Below are positions 59,381-64,000 of a stretch of 64,000 bases of DNA, one piece after another (the stretch's first letter is position 1; each line of letters starts with the position of its first letter). Source of the DNA: Marinobacter sp. es.048 (GTDB lineage Bacteria > Pseudomonadota > Gammaproteobacteria > Pseudomonadales > Oleiphilaceae); NCBI RefSeq assembly GCF_900188435.1, contig NZ_FYFA01000001.1:2046001-2110000 (forward strand), in the 5' to 3' direction. Under the pieces are notes generated by a model. The model had not been told where the DNA came from. It saw only the letters and a list, made by a program, of their open reading frames with translations, and did not search any database. A program made the translations under genes and the position numbers.

Positions 59381-59410
59381 GCCAGGCCGTGTGTAGCTTA
59401 ACGGCCTGGC
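59381..59410. terminator. Hairpin between the TSUP gene and the monooxygenase gene
   Basis: GCCAGGCCGT and ACGGCCTGGC form a perfect 10-base stem with a 10-base loop, 16 bases after the TSUP stop. A T run is lacking, so it may act as a weak terminator or as an mRNA end stabiliser for either of the convergent genes. The following 140 bases to 59551 hold nothing convincing. Confidence 0.5.
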
Positions 59411-59551
59411 TGACCCTAAATAGGCGCTAGTAAAGGATATACAGACTCCGCGCTTCGCATGGAAATCCCTTGGCTCAACGGCACCAACTTATCCCGAAGC
59501 TTTGCCGAAACCAGCACTCTCCCATTGCGCGAAAATATCCAACGCGTGTCA

Positions 59552-61453
59552 TTACCGGAAATTGCGTTGCAGTGCACCGTCGAAGAACGTTGCAAGCTCA
59601 TCAACATCACTAAATGACAGTACTTGGGAAACATAGTGATCAGGTCGCACTACGACAACGACCCCATTTCTGTCGACACCGCGCGTTTCGAAGATGTCGA
59701 TCTCCGGATCTATGGCGTAGACTTTTTCATAGTCGGTCACCTGGAAGGGGCCCACCTTCGGCGCGAAAATGGCCGGGATGTCCGGGCCGAATTCGACCTC
59801 GCCGTGGGGTTGCTGGTAGATCACTTTGACGTCGAAGATGCTGTCCAGGTCCGAGCCCTCGGGGGTGTACTTCACAACCGGCGAGTCTGGTGAGCTGTAT
59901 AGCCACTCCGCCCAGGCGGCCAGACGGGAATCCTCCCCGGGACGCGCCTTGTCCGCGAAGGCGTAGATCCGCCAGCGCCCATCGGCGGTGGCATGGTGGC
60001 CCAGGTGGACATCATTGCCATCGCAGACCCGCATTACCCGCTCTGATTTGAATCGCTTGCCGACAGGGAAACCGGTAGCGAGGCTCTGATGCGCGGTGGT
60101 GCCGGTGATCATCGACTCCGTATACTCGGTCATGAAGCCGGCCGGAAATTCCGCAGTTTTGACGTAGAAATCTGCCAACTCCTGCGGATCTTCGAATTCC
60201 TCGGCGGGCTTGGCCATCAAGCTCGACCATTCCCGATCAAAGTCAATCAGGTTCTGTGCGACGACCTGGCGCTCACTGGAATAGGTCTCCAGGAGAGATT
60301 CGGGCGCGATGCCCGACAGCACATGTCCCAGTTTCCAGGCGATGTTCCAGCCGTCCTGCATGGACACGTTCATCCCCTGACCCGCTTTGGCACTGTGGGT
60401 GTGGCAGGCGTCACCGGTGATGAAGACCCGCGGAGTCCGGGAGCCTTCTTCGCCGGGTGCTACGTCATCGAATTTGTCGGTCACGCGGTGGCCAACCTCG
60501 TAGACGGTGTACCAGGCGCAGTCCTTCACCTCCAGGGTATAGGGGTGCAGGATCTGGTTGGCCTTCTTGATGGTGGTCTCGAGGGTGGTCTGGCGTATCT
60601 GGTGGTTGTCATTCTCGGGGACTTCGCCCAGGTCGACGTACATCCGGAACAGATGACCGCCTTCGCGGGGAATGTGCAAAATACTGCCACCGCTTGATGA
60701 CTGAATGGCACACTTGGTGCGAATGTCGGGGAAGTCGGTGCTGGCCAGCACATCCATGACACCCCAGGCATGATTCGAGACGGCGCCGATATGCTTGCGG
60801 CCAATGGATTCACGAACGCGACTGTGCGCGCCATCGCAACCGATGACGTATTTGGCTTTCACCGTGCATTCCTGGCCTTCTTTATCGCCCGAGGTATGGC
60901 GCAATGTGACCTCGACAGGGTATTCCTCGCCGTCATGAACCGTCAGCCCTACGAATTCGAGGCCGTAGTCGGTTTCCAGCCGTGCCGGGGCGTTTTTGGC
61001 AAACTCGGCGAAGTAATCGAGAACCCTGGCCTGGTTGACGATCAGATGAGGAAACTCGCTGATCTTACCGCCGGGGTCATCCAACGCCACCGAGGAGCGG
61101 GCGATGTGCTCCGGGTTATCGGAATCCGGGGCCCAAAACGCCATCTCGGTTATACGGTAGGCCTCATCGGTGATTCTTCCGGCAAACCCAAACGCCTGGA
61201 ATGTCTCGACACTGCGTGCCTGGATACCGTCGGCCTGGCCGATTTCCAATCGTCCCGAGCGCCGTTCGACGACACGGGTAGTGATGTTCGGGAATTTCGC
61301 CAACTGGGCGGCAGCAATCATGCCTGCAGGCCCGCTGCCAACGATCAGAACATCGACAACATCCGGCAGAGTCTCGGGACGGTCAATGCCCGTGCCGGAC
61401 GCTTCCTCGACTCTCGGGTCGGTGGATACGTATCCGTGATGGTGAAACTGCAT
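59552..61453 (-). CDS. FAD-dependent aromatic hydroxylase, 3-hydroxybenzoate 4-monooxygenase type
   Basis: The 633-residue flavoprotein belongs to the phenol 2-monooxygenase-like group of class A hydroxylases. It has the FAD motif LIVGSGPAGMIAAAQ (36-50), the DG motif GCDGAHSRVR (about 210) and the GD motif FITGDACHTHSAKAGQG (about 345), followed by a thioredoxin-like C-terminal domain. From memory, the opening MQFHHHG, the segment NHAWGVMDVLASTDFPDIR and the end VVVVRPDHYVSQVL closely follow MobA of Comamonas testosteroni (639 residues), which turns 3-hydroxybenzoate into protocatechuate. That is the best guess for the substrate, not proven. AAGGAG lies seven bases upstream of the ATG. An extradiol dioxygenase gene lies 236 bases upstream on the same strand. 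Confidence 0.85.
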   Translation of the reverse strand: MQFHHHGYVSTDPRVEEASGTGIDRPETLPDVVDVLIVGSGPAGMIAAAQLAKFPNITTRVVERRSGRLEIGQADGIQARSVETFQAFGFAGRITDEAYRITEMAFWAPDSDNPEHIARSSVALDDPGGKISEFPHLIVNQARVLDYFAEFAKNAPARLETDYGLEFVGLTVHDGEEYPVEVTLRHTSGDKEGQECTVKAKYVIGCDGAHSRVRESIGRKHIGAVSNHAWGVMDVLASTDFPDIRTKCAIQSSSGGSILHIPREGGHLFRMYVDLGEVPENDNHQIRQTTLETTIKKANQILHPYTLEVKDCAWYTVYEVGHRVTDKFDDVAPGEEGSRTPRVFITGDACHTHSAKAGQGMNVSMQDGWNIAWKLGHVLSGIAPESLLETYSSERQVVAQNLIDFDREWSSLMAKPAEEFEDPQELADFYVKTAEFPAGFMTEYTESMITGTTAHQSLATGFPVGKRFKSERVMRVCDGNDVHLGHHATADGRWRIYAFADKARPGEDSRLAAWAEWLYSSPDSPVVKYTPEGSDLDSIFDVKVIYQQPHGEVEFGPDIPAIFAPKVGPFQVTDYEKVYAIDPEIDIFETRGVDRNGVVVVVRPDHYVSQVLSFSDVDELATFFDGALQRNFR

Positions 61454-61642
61454 GGTGACTTCTCCTTTTTGTTTTCAAGGCCGGACGGATGGTAGGGAGA
61501 TTGGTCCGCCCGCTTCTTACAGAATTTCGGTTTCTGGCGGTATGTGATGGACTGACTCAATTCTGCGGAGTTAGGCCTGTGCAGGAAATGTATAATTCAG
61601 GCTGGTTATTGCACTTTTCAGTATTTATCTTGGGTGGTCACG

Positions 61643-61672
61643 GATCACGGCCTGCCGTTGCAGGCCGTGATC
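61643..61672. terminator. Hairpin between the dioxygenase and monooxygenase genes
   Basis: GATCACGGCCTGC and its exact complement form a 13-base stem with a CGTT tetraloop, 17 bases after the dioxygenase stop on the minus strand. No T run follows in the minus direction (GTTTT lies on the plus side), so it may reduce rather than end read-through into the monooxygenase gene. Confidence 0.6.
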
Positions 61673-61689
61673 GTTTTCGGTGTCTACCC

Positions 61690-62616
61690 TCAGATGCGGC
61701 TTGAACCGGGAATGAAGGACTCGGTAACAGAGGCCTGTGGGCCGGGAACCTTGTCGCCGCTGACCTGAGATATCGGGAACACGGCATTGATCTGTCCGGT
61801 TCCTGAGCTGCCGAAGTAAGGAGTCAGTACTTCCGCTTGCTGGTCATACTCGGACCAGCCCAGCGCGCCCAGTAGCATTGCGGTGTCGTGCATGAAGCCC
61901 TCACCGTGGCCTTTTACGGCGTATTCGGGCAGCATTTCGCAGAAGTCTTCCCACTCGGCGTTTTCCCACATCCGAACCACTTCGTGATCCATGCGTTCCA
62001 GAAACGGAGACCAGGTTTTCGTGGCAAACTTCGGTGCCTGACCGTTCTGGGCAAAGCGGTGGGATAGCGAGCCGCTGGCAAAAATCGCTACGGTGCCGTC
62101 GTAGTGCTCTTCGATCGCCTTGCGCATTGCCCAGCCCAGACGGGCACTGTCATTCAGGTAGTGGGCGGTACACATTGCAGAGACCGAGATAACCTTGAAA
62201 TGTCGGTCTTCGTTCATGTAGCGCATCGGAACCAGCGTGCCATACTCGGGATCGAGGGTGGTCTTGTCATGCGCCAGTGTTTCTACGCCCTGAGCATTGC
62301 ATTCGGCCGCCAGGATTTTGCCGAGCTCAGGATTTCCATCATATTCAAACTTCATATTGGAAATGAAGTGGGGCAGTTCACCACTGGTGTAATTACCTTT
62401 GAAGTGTTCGCCACAGTTGATGTGGTAGTTGGCGTTAACCAGCCAATGGGTATCAAAGACGACAATGGTATCCACACCCAGCTCACGGCAGCGGCGGCCG
62501 ATCTCGATATGACCGTCGATGGCCGGTTGACGAAAGCCCTTCTGCGGACCGTCCAGCTCGGATAGGTACATGGAGGGTACATGCGTGATCTTGGCGGCAA
62601 GCGCGAGTTTTCCCAT
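61690..62616 (-). CDS. Class III extradiol ring-cleavage dioxygenase, HpaD-like
   Basis: The 308-residue protein starts MGKLALAAKITHVPSMYLSE and continues with VFDTHWLVNANYHINC, LVPMRYMNED, FASGSLSHRF and GEGFMHDTAMLLGALGW. These match, from memory, the LigB-fold 3,4-dihydroxyphenylacetate 2,3-dioxygenase HpaD of E. coli almost block by block. His12, His57 and a C-terminal glutamate near 240 are the expected Fe(II) ligands. HpaD cleaves homoprotocatechuate. Next to a hydroxylase predicted to give protocatechuate, the true substrate may instead be protocatechuate. The C-terminus is about 25 residues longer than E. coli HpaD. AAGGAAA precedes the ATG. None of the later hpa pathway genes is in the window. 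Confidence 0.9.
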   Translation of the reverse strand: MGKLALAAKITHVPSMYLSELDGPQKGFRQPAIDGHIEIGRRCRELGVDTIVVFDTHWLVNANYHINCGEHFKGNYTSGELPHFISNMKFEYDGNPELGKILAAECNAQGVETLAHDKTTLDPEYGTLVPMRYMNEDRHFKVISVSAMCTAHYLNDSARLGWAMRKAIEEHYDGTVAIFASGSLSHRFAQNGQAPKFATKTWSPFLERMDHEVVRMWENAEWEDFCEMLPEYAVKGHGEGFMHDTAMLLGALGWSEYDQQAEVLTPYFGSSGTGQINAVFPISQVSGDKVPGPQASVTESFIPGSSRI

Positions 62617-62744
62617 GACAGTTTCCTTTTGTTGTTTAGCGTTGTGAGTGCATTGGGTGACAACGTGCCTTGTTTTTGACTGTTATTGGCAGCGCCTGGT
62701 TCCAACTTCTATAATCCAATTATTCTTGGCTCCTCTTTGACAGG

Positions 62745-62775
62745 AAATGCAGTATTCACGTTAAAAATTGCATTT
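62745..62775. promoter_or_regulatory. Inverted repeat upstream of the dioxygenase gene
   Basis: AAATGCA and TGCATTT are complementary across a 17-base AT-rich spacer, in the 195-base gap between the transporter and dioxygenase genes. It could be an operator for the aromatic genes. No regulator gene is in view on this side, and an AT-rich gap can give such repeats by chance. Confidence 0.25.
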
Positions 62776-62811
62776 TTCGGTTCTGTTTCCCGGCATTAAC
62801 TGATTCTCCGT

Positions 62812-64000
62812 CTATTTTCCGGTGGTTTTGAGCGGGGCATGAGCCGGCTCCTTCTCTGACTCTGACAGCAGCGCCACGGCCAGGGCCGAGGCCGAGAGAA
62901 GACCTGCCAGGCCGACTACCAGTGTCATCGGCAGCGGTGTGCCGTCGTGAAGGGCGCTGACCAGGGAACTTGCCAGCGCCCCGAACCCGAACTGGGTCGC
63001 CACGGCGAGTCCGGCTGCTGCCCCTGCCTGCTGTGGGTAGTGCTTTAGCAGGCTCGCCATGCAGTTGGCCCCGAGGACGCCGGTGACGCCGACATAGCCA
63101 AACAGACCGGCGACGATGGCCGTCAGCCCTCCCAGGCCCAGCAATCCGGTTACCAGAAGTGCAATGCCGGAGGCAGCCGCAATACCGGCACCGATCAGGA
63201 GCATCCTGCGTGGACCGGTCCTTCGCACCGTCCGGGCGTTAATAGTGACGAAAAGAATGATGCCGACGATGTTAAGGCTGAACAACCAGGCATAATGCTG
63301 GGGTTGGACACCGAAATAGTTGATGTAGACGAACGGTGACGCGGTGATGTAAGCAAACATGCCGGCGAAGGAGAAGGACATGCACAGTATGTATCCGAGG
63401 GCCAGGGGATGGCGGACGATCCGGAAATAAGCGGCAAAGACGCCAGGGATGCTGACGCTGCGGCTGTCTCCGGTGTTGGTTTCCGGGATCTTGAGGGCTG
63501 TTATCACCAGGACGGTACCGGCGAACACCATCAGGGCCACAAACAGGGCGCGCCAGCCGAAGATCAGCAGCAGGTATCCACCCAGCAGGGGGGCGATCAG
63601 GGTGGCAATCATGGTGATCAGGTGCATCAGCGACAGCACACGGGCGGCTTCATTGACGGGGAAGAGGTCGCGGACCACTGCCCGCCCGAGCACGGAGGCG
63701 GCCGCGCCGCCCAGGGCCTGGACGAACCGCAGCGCCACAAGCTGGTTGGCGTCGTGGGCCAGGACGCAGCCCAGGCTGGCGAGCAGGTAAAGGGAAATGC
63801 CGCCAAGGAGCAGGGGGCGGCGACCATACTTGTCCGATAGTGGGCCATAGAACAGCATGCCGATGAAAAGGCCCACCAGAAAGGCCGTGATGGTCAGTTG
63901 AATACTGCTCTCGGGGCTGGACAGGTCCTCGGCAATCTCCGGCAGTCCCGGTAGGTACATATCAATGGAAAGCGGCCCGAATGCCTGCAGGGCGGCCAAT
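62812..64000 (-). CDS. Bcr/CflA family MFS transporter, 5' end outside the window
   Basis: The visible 396 codons read GPLSIDMYLPGLPEIA near the truncated start. That is the first-helix signature of the Bcr/CflA group of 12-helix drug/H+ antiporters. FYGPLSDKYGRRPLLLGG is the MFS loop motif A, and LGRAVVRDLF follows. At least eleven hydrophobic segments are visible. The group exports bicyclomycin, chloramphenicol, sulfonamides or cysteine, and some members are found beside aromatic pathways. Here it lies upstream of the dioxygenase gene on the same strand and could export or import a related aromatic acid. The first helix is incomplete because the window ends. Confidence 0.88.
   Translation of the reverse strand, partial: LAALQAFGPLSIDMYLPGLPEIAEDLSSPESSIQLTITAFLVGLFIGMLFYGPLSDKYGRRPLLLGGISLYLLASLGCVLAHDANQLVALRFVQALGGAAASVLGRAVVRDLFPVNEAARVLSLMHLITMIATLIAPLLGGYLLLIFGWRALFVALMVFAGTVLVITALKIPETNTGDSRSVSIPGVFAAYFRIVRHPLALGYILCMSFSFAGMFAYITASPFVYINYFGVQPQHYAWLFSLNIVGIILFVTINARTVRRTGPRRMLLIGAGIAAASGIALLVTGLLGLGGLTAIVAGLFGYVGVTGVLGANCMASLLKHYPQQAGAAAGLAVATQFGFGALASSLVSALHDGTPLPMTLVVGLAGLLSASALAVALLSESEKEPAHAPLKTTGK

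Noticed and set aside
59416..59634. 72-codon minus-strand frame at the 3' end of the monooxygenase gene, considered as a remnant gene
   Set aside because: Its first half overlaps the monooxygenase in another frame, it has no ribosome site and no recognised family. A decayed fragment cannot be excluded but is not supported.

Overview
The window reads as core chromosome of a marine, sodium-dependent gammaproteobacterium, most like Marinobacter or a close relative. This rests on reading the genes, not on a database search. The signs are a complete Na+-translocating NADH:quinone reductase (nqrABCDEF with apbE and nqrM), a Pseudomonas-like arrangement of mfd, csiV, the methylthioinosine phosphorylase and gap, gltX followed by tRNA-Ala and tRNA-Glu, and a plsX-fabD-fabG-acpP-fabF-pabC-mltG-tmk run with no fabH. 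Base composition looks moderately GC-rich throughout, apart from an AT-richer patch around 20.7-22.0 kb.

Layout. 1-7 kb: the end of an MscS-type channel gene, the methylthioinosine phosphorylase gene, csiV and mfd, and a gap gene encoding an extended GAPDH. 7.2-16 kb: the nqr operon with its maturation genes, then sthA, so respiratory Na+ pumping and NAD(P)H balance sit side by side. 16-20.6 kb, minus strand: dusA, transaldolase, a TerB-like gene, a DAHP synthase and a glycerophosphodiesterase. 20.6-22 kb: an isolated PEP-CTERM protein with a candidate sigma-54 promoter. 22-26 kb: an AEC transporter, znuA under a clear Zur box, gltX and two tRNAs. 26-30.6 kb: a two-domain QueD-like protein, a MobA-like nucleotidyltransferase, a membrane-anchored response regulator, a PEGA-MORN protein and a small membrane protein. 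30.6-40.5 kb: an M16C protease, ppsR/ppsA, rraA, PilZ and SH3 proteins, yciI, an RNase AM-like PHP phosphoesterase and a YecA protein. 40.5-47.7 kb: rne with a long leader, then rluC, a HAD phosphatase, sppA and maf. 47.8-55.8 kb: yceD-rpmF and the fatty-acid synthesis cluster through tmk.

After tmk the usual partner holB is absent and the content becomes accessory. There is an AraC regulator resembling PruR, a sodium/proline symporter (putP) preceded by a direct repeat spaced like an AraC-family operator, a TSUP permease, and a minus-strand aromatic set. That set holds a flavin monooxygenase close to 3-hydroxybenzoate 4-monooxygenase, an HpaD-type extradiol ring-cleavage dioxygenase and a Bcr/CflA-type transporter that runs off the window end.

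The most interesting points are the pairing of a MobA-type hydroxylase with an HpaD-type dioxygenase, the putP operator and small upstream ORF, the PEP-CTERM promoter architecture, the apparently leaderless yceD mRNA, the two-domain QueD-like enzyme with complementary half-sites, the Zur box over the znuA -10 element, and the uncharacterised response-regulator/PEGA-MORN neighbourhood. No CRISPR array, prophage or insertion sequence was seen.
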